Part shown: piece after piece, positions 1 through 9,389 of the stretch | Layout: each line of letters begins with the position of its first letter | How positions within the stretch are numbered: position 1 is the first letter of the stretch | Source: Mesostigma viride | Taxonomy: Eukaryota > Streptophyta > Mesostigmatophyceae > Mesostigmatales > Mesostigmataceae | Direction: 5' to 3' | Assembly (NCBI GenBank): GCA_009746045.1 | Contig: RPFO01000076.1 | Span: 1,242,114-1,302,113 of the forward strand | DNA: 60,000 bases | Program-made: the position numbers and the translations under genes | The notes under the pieces: generated by a model | Databases searched by the model: none | Told to the model about the DNA's origin: nothing | The model's input: the letters and a program-made list of their open reading frames with translations, nothing else

Positions 1-179
1 AGCTAGACCTTTTCAGTGGTTTTCCATTTGCGGGTATTTCCTCGTAAATGGTGGGAGAGCGATCGCAGCAATGGTGCTCACCACTAGACACTCCCGGCCA
101 GTTAGGCTCGAAACACACGCCCTGATCAAGCATGCTGTTTCCGGCCCCACCGTCTAGGTCATCTAGTCGCTCCACACGT

Positions 180-339
180 AAGCCAGCCATAATTTCAATG
201 CACAAGGATACACATTTCCATCACCATTCATCTTCATCATCCTGAACAACTCGAAAACGCGGAAAAGATAACGGCAGGCTCGAGCTACCATGGTCCGGAT
301 TCTCCCGATTTCTGGCCTGCGCTGGTTGTCTCTTTGATA
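180..339 (-). repeat. Dispersed repeat R1, copy 1
   Basis: This is the minus-strand copy of a short dispersed sequence whose core reads CAAGGAGACAACCAGCGCAG on its own strand. Other copies or pieces are at 6603-6623, 9315-9353, 26554-26690 and 37894-37949. The similarity to the 26.6 kb copy extends about 100 bp past the core, through a shared GGTAGCTCGAGCC segment. No coding sense is seen. The rest of 1-411 holds nothing recognisable. Confidence 0.6.
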
Positions 340-539
340 CAACTCAGTACACGGCCACAAGGCCTTAGTAATTTATTCCATTGTTACGTCCGACCAAAAG
401 GGCCGGGACGTAACACCTGGTTGTGGGAAACACGTTCCTGGTTGTGGGATAGTCGAGCCTAGTTGTGGGATGTGTTCCTGGTCCAAATATAAAGGGGCAC
501 GGGATTTAGCGATAGCAGAGGGGGCTCGGGAATAACGTT

Positions 540-900
540 AGCAGAGGGGCACGGGCACTAACGTTAGTGAAGCCCTGGGCACGGGCACTAACGTTAGCAG
601 AGGGGGCTGGGCACTAACGTTAGTAAAGGGGCACGGGCACTAACGTTAGCAGAGGGGGCTGGGCACTAACGTTAGTAAAGGGGCACAGGCACTAACATTA
701 GCAGAGGGGGCTGGGCACTAACGTTAGTAAAGGGGCACAGGCACTAACGATAGCAGAGGGGGTGTGGGAATTAAAGTTTATTAGCAGAGGGGGGAAATAA
801 TTATAGTAGAGGGGGGGGGCACTTACGTTAGCACAGGGGCACGAGCACTAACGTTAGTAAAGGGGCACGGGCACTAACGTTAGCAGAGGGGGTTGACACT
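540..900 (-). repeat. Left inner tandem array (AACGTTAG motif)
   Basis: Units of roughly 25-30 bp contain the palindrome CTAACGTTAG with AGGGGCACGGG or AGAGGGGGCTGGG spacers. It is the inverted counterpart of 2740-3690. Units vary by point changes (AACATTAG, AACGATAG), so the array is moderately aged. Confidence 0.85.
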
Positions 901-1470
901 ATACGTACCAACTTGATTATTTGGGTGGTTATGCCCTTTCATACGGCTTCACGATGCATGGTTTTACATTTCCCTTCCTTATTTAAGTGAATGACATGGG
1001 GAGACATGCTGTAGGACTTGGCGCACTTTGCCTGAGCAAGGTGTGCACGACAATTAATTCACCGCTATAAATGTGAAAGGACCAAGTTCGTCGAAACGGG
1101 GAAATAACGTTACTTGATACTAGATTTAGGGAGGTCCTGTGTTCGTAACTTGCTGGTAGCTACTGTGGTTTCTCATTTTCGGTGTTGTCCGTGGAATCTC
1201 ATATTTGGGCAGCTAGCCCCATGCACGTTGAGCGCTTACTGACAACAATACAAGATTTAGACGCGTAGGGGGGCAAGAATCAATTGTGCGTCGGCACGGT
1301 AGCTTGCATCATTCACGATTTGTGCGTTTTAATCGAAGGGCATCTACTTAGTTCGGCAGAGCAACGGGGGTTGTTTAGTTAGTAGTTAGTTAGTACTTAC
1401 TTAGTTAAAATAGTTAGTCAGTTAGTTAGCTAGTGAGCTAGTTAGAACTTGATAGGTAGGTCAGGTAGGT
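901..1470. other. No recognised feature inside the foldback element
   Basis: AT-richer sequence with no extended open frame. From about 1375 it becomes a degenerate run of GTTAG/GTTAGTTA words that leads into the (TTAA)n tail at 1481-1511. Confidence 0.5.
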
Positions 1471-1480
1471 AGGTAATTAA

Positions 1481-1810
1481 TTAATTAATTAATTAATTAA
1501 TTAATTAATTAGACTCGTGCTCCCGTTGGGGAGTCACGGAGCCCGAACTGCCTTTCATCCCTTTGTTTGCACAACAGGAAGGAAGGTCAGAGACCCCCTT
1601 TCTCCTTCATGCTAGAGGCATGCCACAGCTGCGTGACTCCCAAACGGGAGCACGAGTCCCATTACTTAATGCCACAGCTGCAATCGGACACGCTAAACGA
1701 TCCTGCAAGATCTGTGGGTGCAATGAGACCCATGTGAGCTTATCATAACAAGGAGCGTGGGCAAGTAATGTGAGCATAGCCAAGACGTAGCATCATTGGA
1801 TGTACAAGGA
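1481..1810 (-). mobile_element. LINE 3' end fragment, hairpin and (TTAA)n tail
   Basis: On the minus strand this reads 3' UTR, then the hairpin CTCCC-CAAC-GGGAG followed by CACGAGT, then a tail of TTAA repeats. It aligns with the 3' UTR of the ORF1-only LINE at 6624-6900 (shared stretches include GACCCATGTGAGC and CAAGGAGCGTGGGCAAGTAAT). Compared with that copy it carries about 49 extra bases at 1630-1678, which repeat the terminal hairpin in the opposite orientation (GACTCCCAAACGGGAGCACG). No coding part remains. Confidence 0.7.
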
Positions 1811-2035
1811 AAAGGCTCTATCTTGATGTGCGTGTAGGAATAACTGCATGGAGGAATAACGGCGAACATGTGAAGGAACAAGTATCCCACAACCAGGAAC
1901 GTGCATCCCACAACCAGGAACGAGTATCCCACAAGCAGGAACGTGTTTCCCACCACCAAGAACAAGTATCCCACAAACAGGAACGACTATCCCACAACTA
2001 GGAACGTGTATCCCACAACCAGGAACAAGTATCCT

Positions 2036-2735
2036 CTGCCGGCAGTGCCACCCCATGCAAGACCCCACAAGCCGTCCTTGCATCAAGGGGACATGCAGTC
2101 ATCACAAGGAGTGGTAACTGCCGGCAGTGCCACCCCATGCAAGAACACACAAGCCGGGGACATGCAGTCATCACAAGGAGTGGTGACTGCCGGCAGTGCC
2201 ACGCCATGCAAGACCCCAAAAGCCGTCCTTGCGTCAAGGGGACATGCTACGTGCAGTCATCACAAGGAGTGGTAACTGCCGGCAGTGCCACCCCATGCAA
2301 GAACACACAAGCCGGGGACATGCAGTCATCACAAGGAGTGGTGACTGCCGGCAGTGCCACGCCATGCAAGACCCCACAACAAGCCGTCCTTGCGTCAAGG
2401 GGACATGCAGTCATCACAAGGAGTGGTAACTGCCGGCAGTGCCACCCCATGCAAGAACACACAAGCCGGGGACATGCAGGACTTCATCACAAGGAGTGGT
2501 GACTGCCGGCAGTGCCACGCCATGCAAGACCCCACAAGCCGTCCTTGCGTCAAGGGGACATGCAGTCATCACAAGGAGTGGTAACTGCCTGCAGTGCCAC
2601 CCCATGCAAGAACACACAAGCCGGGGACATGCAGTCATCACAAGGAGTGGTAACTGCCGGCAGTGCTACCCCATGCCAGAACCCACAAGCCATCCATGCA
2701 ATCATCACAGGGAGTGGTAACTGCCGGCAGTGCGT
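2036..2735 (+). repeat. Higher-order satellite of alternating 68 and 81-91 bp units
   Basis: The word ACAAGGAGTGG recurs at about 2105, 2173, 2264, 2331, 2417, 2488, 2569, 2639 and 2708. Short (about 68 bp) and long (81-91 bp) spacings mostly alternate. Short units carry CACCCCATGCAAGAACACAC; long units carry CACGCCATGCAAGACCCC and an extra GTCCTTGCGTCAAGGGG. Open frames here are by-products of repetition. Confidence 0.85.
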
Positions 2736-2739
2736 GGCC

Positions 2740-3705
2740 CTAACGTTAATTCCCACACCCCCTCTGCTAACGTTAGTGCCCAGCCCCCTCTGCTAACGTT
2801 AGTGCCCCCCCCTCCTTTGCTAACATTAGTTCCCACACCCCTCTGCTAACGTAAGTGCCCTCCCCCCCCCTGCTATCGTTAATGCCCACCCCCTTCACTA
2901 ACGTTATTCCCTAGCCCCCTCTGCTAACGTTAGTGCCCGCGCCCCTTTACTAACGTTAGTGCTCGTGCCCCTCTGCTAACGTTAGTGCCCCCCCCCTCTA
3001 CTATAATTATTTCCCCCCTCTGCTAATAAACTTTAATTCCCACACCCCCTCTGCTATCGTTAGTGCCCGTGCCCCTTTACTAACGTTAGTGCCCATCCCC
3101 CTCTGCTAAAGTTAGTGCCCGTGCCCCTTTACTAACGTTAGTGCCCAGCCCCCTCTGCTATCGTTAGTGCCCCCCCCTCCTTTGCTAACATTAGTTCCCA
3201 CACCCCTCTGCTAACGTAAGTGCCCTCCCCCCCCCTGCTATCGTTAATGCCCACCCCCCTTCACTAACTTTATTCCCACACCCCCTCTGCTAACGTTAGT
3301 GCCCGCGCCCCTTTACTAACGTTAGTGCTCGTGCCCCTTTGCTAACGTTAGTGCCCCCCCCCTCTACTATAATTATTTCCTCCCTAAATGCTAATAAACT
3401 TTAATTCCCACACCCCCTCTGCTATCGTTAGTGCCCGTGCCCCTTTACTAACGTTAGAGCCCAGCCCCCTCTGCTAATGTTAGTGCCCGTGCCCCTTACT
3501 AACGTTAGTGCCCAGCCCCCTCTGCTATCGTTAGTGCCCGTGCCCCTTTACTAACGATAGTGCCCAGCCCCCTCTGCTAACGTTAGTGCCCGTGCCCCTT
3601 TACTAACGTTAGTGCCCAGCCCCCTCTGCTAACGTTAGTGCCCGTGCCCCTCTGCTAACGTTATTCCCGAGCCCCCTCTGCTATCGCTAATTCCCGTGCC
3701 CCTTT
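2740..3705 (+). repeat. Right inner tandem array (AACGTTAG motif)
   Basis: About 30 units with the core CTAACGTTAGTGCCC separated by CGTGCCCCTTTA or AGCCCCCTCTG spacers. It also has longer internal duplications: the block with ACTATAATTATTTCC and TAATAAACTTTAATTCC occurs at about 2998-3045 and again at 3362-3410. It is the inverted counterpart of 540-900. Confidence 0.85.
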
Positions 3706-3724
3706 ATATTTGGACCAGGAACAC

Positions 3725-4197
3725 ATCCCACAACCAGGAACAAGTATCCCACAACCAGGAACGTGTTTCCCACAACCAGGAACGTGTATCCCACAACCAG
3801 GAACAAGTATCCCACAACCAGGAACGTGTTTCCCACAACCAGGAACAAGTATCCCACAACCAGGAACAAGTATCCCACAACCAGGAACGTGTTTCCCACA
3901 ACCAGGAACAAGTATCCCACAACCAGGAACGTGTTTCCCACAACCAGGAACGTGTTTCCCACAACCAGGAACGTGTTTCCCACAACCAGGAACGTGTTTC
4001 CCACAACCAGGAACGTGTTTCCCACAACCAGGAACGTGTTTCCCACAACCAGGAACAAGTATCCCACAACCAGGAACGTGCATTCCACAACCAGGAACAA
4101 GTATCCTACAACCAGGAACGTGCATCCCACAACCAGGAACAAGTATCCCACAACCAGGAACACATCCCACAACCAGGAACGTGTATCCCACAACCAG
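3725..4197 (+). repeat. 21-bp tandem array, outer arm of foldback element
   Basis: About 22 units of CCCACAACCAGGAAC plus a variable hexamer (AAGTAT, GTGTTT, GTGTAT or GTGCAT). A run of six GTGTTT units sits in the middle, and the flanks alternate with AAGTAT units, which suggests local unit amplification. Because 21 is divisible by three, several frames stay open on both strands. These are not genes. Confidence 0.9.
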
Positions 4198-5404
4198 TCG
4201 CGCAGTCGGTCTGAATGACTGGCATTATAACGAGCGTCATATTCGTCTCCGGCTTGGCAGTGCCGTCATCCTGCATACAAAAAGAACATTGGAGCCAGCA
4301 CTTTCCCGCGGGTTGTAGCCGATATTCCTCCATGCAGCGATATTCACCAATGCGCTATCAGTATCAATAAACAAGTCGACACCATCCGGTATGTAAAAAA
4401 AGCACGCTGCTGGCCACGACGGTCACGGCGATGATGAACGACAATAACAAGAACGCCTAATAGCAGGCGTCATACAAACTAGAACAGACTGGAACAACCA
4501 CTTACCCGGTCGTCTGTGATCTTGACGCAGAGCCTGGTTTACAAGGAAGCGAGGGAAACCGGCCACTATGAGCACCCCTACTTAACCCACATAATGAAGG
4601 TTAGGAATCCTCCCCATCATGCTAACCGTAGACTCGGTGAAACGCCCCATGCTACAAATACGATAGCCCAGCAACGACTACTTGCGGCCGTCACCTTGTC
4701 CAGTTCTGGCTGGCTGTGCGGCGGTAATTTTACCAAGTTTAAAAATGTTACGCCGCACCAGTCTGTGCTTTTTTACGTAGTACCAGTGTAGTGTAGAAAT
4801 CTGCCAAAAGTGCAAACGCCCAAAGCCAACTTCCAAGACACCCAAAGCCCAAAGGCGGGCGAGTCTGGCGCGGCGCGCCTGTCCTGGAGGCCATTGGGCG
4901 CCGGAATAAGAAATCCCGCCGAAGCCTTGTAGTGGTGGCAGACGGCAGCATACTTCCGTGCCTAGCGGCAGCACCATCTTGCGGGCAACCCCCCCCCCTC
5001 TATGGTACCTACCAAAATTTTGACTGCAGATTTGGGTTCAGCTCGCCAAGTGCTATCAGTTTGTCCGTCAAACCGTTTCAAAATTCCGACCATACAGGGA
5101 GCTAGCAGAAAATCCAAGTGTTTTGTTGTAAAAAACCCATATCGGCCCGGCACCCTACCTACCTACCCTTTAAGTTAACGGTTTTTGAGGCTCTGTAACT
5201 TCTAACCTAGAGACCCCCTGGGGTTGCGACCAGTGGCAAACATGCTTGTTTTCGCGAGATCTACTGGAATCCAGCATGATGTAAATTTTCTTGTTTTTTT
5301 CCACCCCCCCTGGTTTGCGACGTCGATTCGCAAACAATTACAGTACTGTAGAAGCAAAGTGATTTTGACCGCACGGATGAGTGATGACGTACCCATTGCC
5401 TGTC
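4198..5404. other. Intergenic, nothing recognised
   Basis: No conserved protein, RNA gene or element ends are visible. Only short C-rich runs near 4989-4998 and 5304-5310 stand out. Confidence 0.5.
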
Positions 5405-5618
5405 GGGTTTTTGGAAATCGCACCCGGTGCTGGGCGCACCCGATGACAGATGACAATGACGAGAGGCTACGGTACGCGTCGATAAATACGGGTAACGCTT
5501 GCGAAAGGAACGGTGTGGGCCGATAAATACGGGTAACGCTTGCAGACGCGGCGGCATGAGCCGGAAACATTGTGATCAGGGACGAAACGAACGGAAAGCG
5601 CAGCCTACTGGCTCATAC
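5405..5618 (-). repeat. Inverted near-identical copy of the 5' flank of the NeuC-NeuA gene
   Basis: The reverse complement of this segment matches 12711-12924 over exactly 214 bp, with one difference seen (C versus T in TCGTCTCTGATCAC). Both copies contain a direct repeat of CGCAAGCGTTACCCGTATTT about 41 bp apart. The 12.7 kb copy ends about 120 bp before the first ATG of the sialic-acid gene, so it probably covers promoter or 5' UTR. The match stops sharply at both ends, and no element termini are evident. Confidence 0.85.
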
Positions 5619-6616
5619 TACGGAGGGCGCCGACGCACATGCCTGTGCGAACTGCTAAGTCTACTGTATCGATCGCACGCGCCCCGGCGCGTAAACTTAT
5701 GGTGCGTAAGTACAAATGACAGAAGAAAATGCTGGCGCGTCAACTGCCAAGCGGAGCCTCGCCGCAGGATGGAAGGCAGAAAACTTCTAAGTCCATCACC
5801 AATTTCACCATGGCCAGGGCGCGAGCCGCGGGGGGACTTTGGCCTAGTAGAATAAATTCAACTCCACACCAAAAGAATTGACGGACCGAAAGAATTTAGC
5901 GGCATCTGTTCCAGTCAAGTACGCTGGGGAAATGTCGATCAACGGCCGAATTAGTATTGCGTTGCGGTGCTAGCTGGTAGGACAAACTAGTCAAGAAAAC
6001 AGGGCTGTTAGATTGGTTCCTTCGGCTGTGCTGTGGAGGGAATCCGGCGGGTTGTGCGCAACAATTTTCATGCCTCATTGATTATATTCGCATGTTAATA
6101 AGTAATTTCAACCTCCATGGACGTGCGGGCACAAGACGACGATATTAAATTAGGCAAATATTTTATTGCAGGACGCAGGTCCCATGGTGGCATGGTCGGT
6201 GTTATGTGTCGTAAGGGCGGGGTTGCCACTTCAGGATCAGCTGCTCCGCAGATAAAGGCATGCTTGGGATGTTGTGGTTTGGGGCAGGTAAAGGCCACTA
6301 GGTGTCCTTGGCGCTTGTGACCACTGACCACATGCCGTTCACATCATGAGTTTCTACACGGCATTGGCGCCCTTCTCGGCTGCAGGCCAATTCTAGGAAG
6401 CAGGTTTTTGCTGTGCAGTGGGGTGGGGTGAGGGGTGCCGGGTGACAACCGCAGTGGCCCGGTGTCGGCAAGATGACGACCGGGAGCGCCAGAACTGTCT
6501 GCGTTGTAGCTCACAAAGCTCTATGATTCATGCGTATGTGTTGTAAATTGTAATTGGATAAGGAGCAATTGAAAAATCATGCAAATTGAGGACTTGGTAT
6601 AAATTATCTGGCCTGC
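5619..6616. other. Intergenic, nothing recognised
   Basis: No supported coding or RNA feature is present. A partial R1 repeat (CTGGCCTGCGCTGGTT) lies at 6608-6623, exactly where the following LINE inserted. Confidence 0.45.
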
Positions 6617-6623
6617 GCTGGTT

Positions 6624-8540
6624 AATTAATTAATTAATTAATTAAACTCGTGCTCCCGTTGGGGAGTCACGGAGCACCGAAGTGCTTTTAATCCCTGTGT
6701 GTGCACTACAGGAGAAAGGGCAGAGACCCCCAGTCTCCTTCATGCCAAAGGCATGCCACAGCTGCAATCGGGCGCGGCTAGCTAAAAGGACAGGCTAACG
6801 ATCCGGCAAACTGTGGGTGCAATAAGACCCATGTGAGCATATCATAGCAAGGAGCGTGGGCAAGTAATCTGAACATAGCCAGGGCGTAGCATGGCTGTAC
6901 TAGGACTAGGCTATGGCTGGTTGTGTACCGTGCGTTGGCGGCACGTGACTAGGTGTGTTGGCACAGCTAGGCAACATTCTAGGCATGGCTGCCTTAGCGG
7001 CAGTGACGCCAATGGTTACAAGCTAGGGCTATTGCTATTCTAGCCCGCTGGGGGCGTCCACATCTTGTGGTTGATCATCAGGTCCCCGCCCCTCCAGTAC
7101 ACCTTGGGCTTCTGGGGGTCCTGCTTATGGCGGAGGTATTCCGGCCACAGGTCGCGTCGCTGCTGTTGCTGAGCGGGGGTGAGGTCGTCATCCAGCGTCC
7201 AGGTGAGGTCGTGCAACCGCTTGCGACGAGAGAGGAACCGCTGCTTATCCTCAGGGGAGGAGAAGGTGAGTAGGACTGGTGGGGGAGCCGCCTTGTCCCG
7301 TGAGTGGGGAAGGCGGTGGCACCCACGCAGTTCTACCTCACCTACCAGTCCCATGAGGGTAAGAAGCTGGTTCTTGAGCTCGTCAGCAAGAGAGGTTGAC
7401 GTCTCACCTGGCTTCTGGGGGAAGCGACGTAGCACCACTCGGCACTCGCGGCGAGCGCGGTCGGTGACCTCCCGTTGCTGGGCCTGGCGGTGGTCCTCCA
7501 GCTCCTGGAGCTTTGTGGCGATGGCGTCGGTGGTGGAGGCGGTCGCTGACCGCAGCAGGTCCGCGTAGGAGAGCGGCGGGAGGTCGCCAGCATCCTGCCG
7601 GGGTGGCTGGGATGCAATGGTGGCCGTCTGCTCCGCTATCTTGGGGACCTGTGTGGCCAGGGCCTCGGTGTGGGCGGTGATGGCCTCAAGCTTCTTCAGG
7701 AGCACGCCACACTTGCCCTCCACCTGGTTAAGGCGAGAGACAAGTGCCGCATGCGTTTCCGAAGCTTGTGCCGCGGTGTGCAGCGTCGTGAACTGGGGCT
7801 GGAGCTTGTGGACGACCTTGGTTTCCACGTTGGAGACCCGGGCCTCGACCGTGTTGAGCGTGGTGTTCAGCGATGTCAGCTGCTCGGCCAGCGGCCAGGT
7901 CACGTGCTCCTCCAGCACTGCGCGGATGTCATCCTTGCAGAGGGAGGAAGCCGAGGGGGCTGCCGGCTGTGCGGGGGCTGGGGTGCGGAGCGTGCGGGTG
8001 ATGTCGATGAGGCGGAGCTGGAAATGGCTGGTCAAGATAGCCAGGCGTTGTTGTGCTTCGTTCATAGCATAGAGCCAGGACATGTCTCCATCGTAGTCAA
8101 TAGCCCCCTTCACGAAGAGCTTCCGCTCCTGTTCGAGGAACTGGAGAACCTCAATGCATTCCTGCGGCGACAATTCTTGCCACCCGGTGAGGGAGAATCC
8201 TCGGTCGCCGGGGAGGAACTGGCGCCATTTGCGAGCGTGGCAGGGTTTCTTGGGCTCAGGCGAGGCGCTGGGAGATGGGGCTGCTGGCGGTGGGTTGGCA
8301 GGCCCAGACGGCTGGTTGGCGGGTAAGCCTGGCGGCGGAACAATGGCGAGGGCGAGAGGGTTGGGCTGGGCGCTGGGAAGCTGTGCCAGCTCCTTTTCCA
8401 GCCCTCGTTTTGCTTTGGTAGTCGTCATAGCTGGTCACGTGCGTAACTTTGTCTATACTGCGTGGCAGCCGTAACCGTTTATACTGGCAAGTGCGTCTTA
8501 GAAAGGCGCATCGAATGCAAGTGGTCTGACCGAATTTGGG
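6624..8540 (-). mobile_element. ORF1-only LINE (half-LINE), near-intact
   Basis: The element reads right to left: a short 5' UTR (8540-8429), an intact ORF1 (8428-7040), a 3' UTR of about 390 bp, a hairpin around CTCCC-CAAC-GGGAG, and a (TTAA)n tail at 6624-6645. GCTGGTT at 6617-6623 and 8541-8547 is a candidate 7 bp target duplication. It sits inside an R1 repeat, whose CTGGCCTGCGCTGGTT half lies on the left and TTGTCTCCTTGATA half on the right. No ORF2 (endonuclease or RT) is present, so it must depend on ORF2 protein supplied in trans, as proposed for mammalian HAL1 elements. Confidence 0.65.
7040..8428 (-). CDS. LINE ORF1 protein (coiled coil, RRM-like, C-terminal domain)
   Basis: An intact 462-residue frame starts at an ATG (MTTTKAKRGLEKEL). 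The N-terminus (1-60) is basic and then Pro/Ala-rich. Residues about 60-150 are a conserved-looking helical region. Residues about 165-320 have heptad-like Leu/Val spacing typical of a coiled coil. Residues about 327-408 (from RRECRVVLRRFP to SSPEDKQRFLSRR) resemble the RRM fold of L1 ORF1p. The tail (409-458, LTPAQQQQRRDLWPEYL then KVYWRGGDLMIN) resembles the ORF1p C-terminal domain. Such proteins trimerise, bind element RNA and act as nucleic-acid chaperones in the retrotransposition RNP. The lack of any stop suggests recent mobility. Family assignment rests on architecture and motif likeness, not on a search. Confidence 0.75.
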   Translation of the reverse strand: MTTTKAKRGLEKELAQLPSAQPNPLALAIVPPPGLPANQPSGPANPPPAAPSPSASPEPKKPCHARKWRQFLPGDRGFSLTGWQELSPQECIEVLQFLEQERKLFVKGAIDYDGDMSWLYAMNEAQQRLAILTSHFQLRLIDITRTLRTPAPAQPAAPSASSLCKDDIRAVLEEHVTWPLAEQLTSLNTTLNTVEARVSNVETKVVHKLQPQFTTLHTAAQASETHAALVSRLNQVEGKCGVLLKKLEAITAHTEALATQVPKIAEQTATIASQPPRQDAGDLPPLSYADLLRSATASTTDAIATKLQELEDHRQAQQREVTDRARRECRVVLRRFPQKPGETSTSLADELKNQLLTLMGLVGEVELRGCHRLPHSRDKAAPPPVLLTFSSPEDKQRFLSRRKRLHDLTWTLDDDLTPAQQQQRRDLWPEYLRHKQDPQKPKVYWRGGDLMINHKMWTPPAG

Positions 8541-8548
8541 GCTGGTTG

Positions 8549-8838
8549 TTGCATTGTCTCCTTGATAAATGGTTGCTTCTTGCCTCGACGATATATATAA
8601 GCCCTCAATGGGGCACGTGAACAGGTACTCCCGGCCACTAGTTGGTCATTATTGTGAAACTACGTGCATTCACACATATTAATTATTAAGTGAGACAATG
8701 ATGTGAGACAACTAGAGCATATCTACTAGTGAGTATATATCTAGGCAAGACTCCTAGGGTCAGGCACACTCTAGCTAGATAAGATAGACTAGTAGGATTG
8801 TTTGTTACTAGATAGAATAGACGGGTTGGATTGTGTGC
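8549..8838. other. R1 edge and unrecognised flank
   Basis: TTGTCTCCTTGATA at about 8554-8567 is the remaining R1 edge. The rest is AT-rich with no feature. Confidence 0.35.
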
Positions 8839-9101
8839 ACCCATCCATCCATCCATCCATCCATCCATCCATCCACCCACCCACCCACCCACCCACCCAC
8901 CCACCCACCCACCCACCCACCCACCCACCCACCCACCCACCCACCCACCCACCCACCCACCCACCCACCCACCCACCCACCCACCCACCCACCCACCCAC
9001 CCACCCACCCACCCACCCACCCACCCACCCACCCACCCACCCACCCATCCACCCACCCACCCATCCATCCATCCATCCATCCATCCATCCATCCATCCGT
9101 C
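8839..9101 (+). repeat. Tetranucleotide array (CATC)n(CACC)n(CATC)n
   Basis: A pure CACC core of about 190 bp is bordered by CATC units on both sides, with two interspersed CATC units near the right edge. The symmetric arrangement suggests a CATC microsatellite in which a CACC variant expanded from the centre. Threonine/proline/histidine or glycine/tryptophan frames through it are artefacts. Confidence 0.95.
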
Positions 9102-9118
9102 GCGATTAATGCTCCATG

Positions 9119-9172
9119 ACTAGCTCCCAAACGGGAGCTAGCACGATTTTAATTAGTAAATTAATTAATCCA
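9119..9172 (+). mobile_element. LINE 3' terminus: hairpin plus TTAA-rich tail
   Basis: CTAGCTCCC-AAAC-GGGAGCTAG is a perfect 9 bp stem with a 4 nt loop, followed by CACGAT and TTTTAATTAGTAAATTAATTAAT. This matches the hairpin-CACGAG-(TTAA)n layout of the LINE ends at 1481 and 6624, but on the plus strand. No element body is recognisable upstream of the tetranucleotide array. Confidence 0.5.
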
Positions 9173-9314
9173 TCTCAGGCATGCATAGTTGTCTCACTTA
9201 ATCTAGTCAATCGAATCCATCAGGGTTGACGAATTAAACTCGTGCACACAATCATACCGCGGCTTAAGAAACAATTGATCACACCACATTGGACCGCAAT
9301 GCGTTGATCAAGAA

Positions 9315-9353
9315 ATATCAAGGAGACAACCAGCGCAGGCCAGAAATCGAGAG
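9315..9353 (+). repeat. Dispersed repeat R1, copy 3
   Basis: ATATCAAGGAGACAACCAGC plus CCAGAAATCGAGAG. A second, inverted TTGTCTCCTTGATAA lies at about 9371-9385, so this site forms a small inverted pair of R1 edges. Confidence 0.6.
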
Positions 9354-9389
9354 ATGCGTTGATCAAGAAATATAATTGTCTCCTTGATA

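Larger units (their letters stand above)
412..4197. mobile_element. Foldback-like element with tandem-repeat arms
   Basis: The left arm (412-900) and the right arm (2740-4197) are inverted copies. Each has an outer array of CCCACAACCAGGAAC units, then a unique CCAAATATAAAGGGGCACGG junction (present inverted near 3700-3725), then an inner array built on CACTAACGTTAGTGCCC. The right arm is much longer, so array copy number differs between arms. Between the arms lie a LINE 3' fragment (1482-1810), more outer-array units (1880-2035) and a higher-order satellite (2036-2735). Long inverted repeats made of short tandem repeats are the hallmark of foldback transposons such as FB of Drosophila. No transposase is seen and no target duplication was confirmed. 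Confidence 0.55.

Noticed and set aside
1481-1660. Small TIR transposon bounded by the inverted CTCCC/GGGAG hairpins at 1513 and 1631
   Set aside because: Comparison with the 6624 copy shows the first is the LINE 3' end and the second is a short inverted duplicate inside the 3' UTR.
3725-4197. CRISPR-like array
   Set aside because: The units are directly contiguous with no unique spacers, no cas genes are present, and the genome is eukaryotic.
3687-4318. Several long overlapping open frames on both strands
   Set aside because: They are produced by a 21 bp repeat lacking stops; the heptapeptide repeats in every register show no gene-like features.
7067-8326. Plus-strand frames opposite the LINE ORF1
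   Set aside because: They are shadows of the GC-rich minus-strand ORF1 and lack any recognisable domain.
8686-9130. Gly-Trp-Val or His-Pro-Thr repeat proteins
   Set aside because: They are translations of a tetranucleotide microsatellite.
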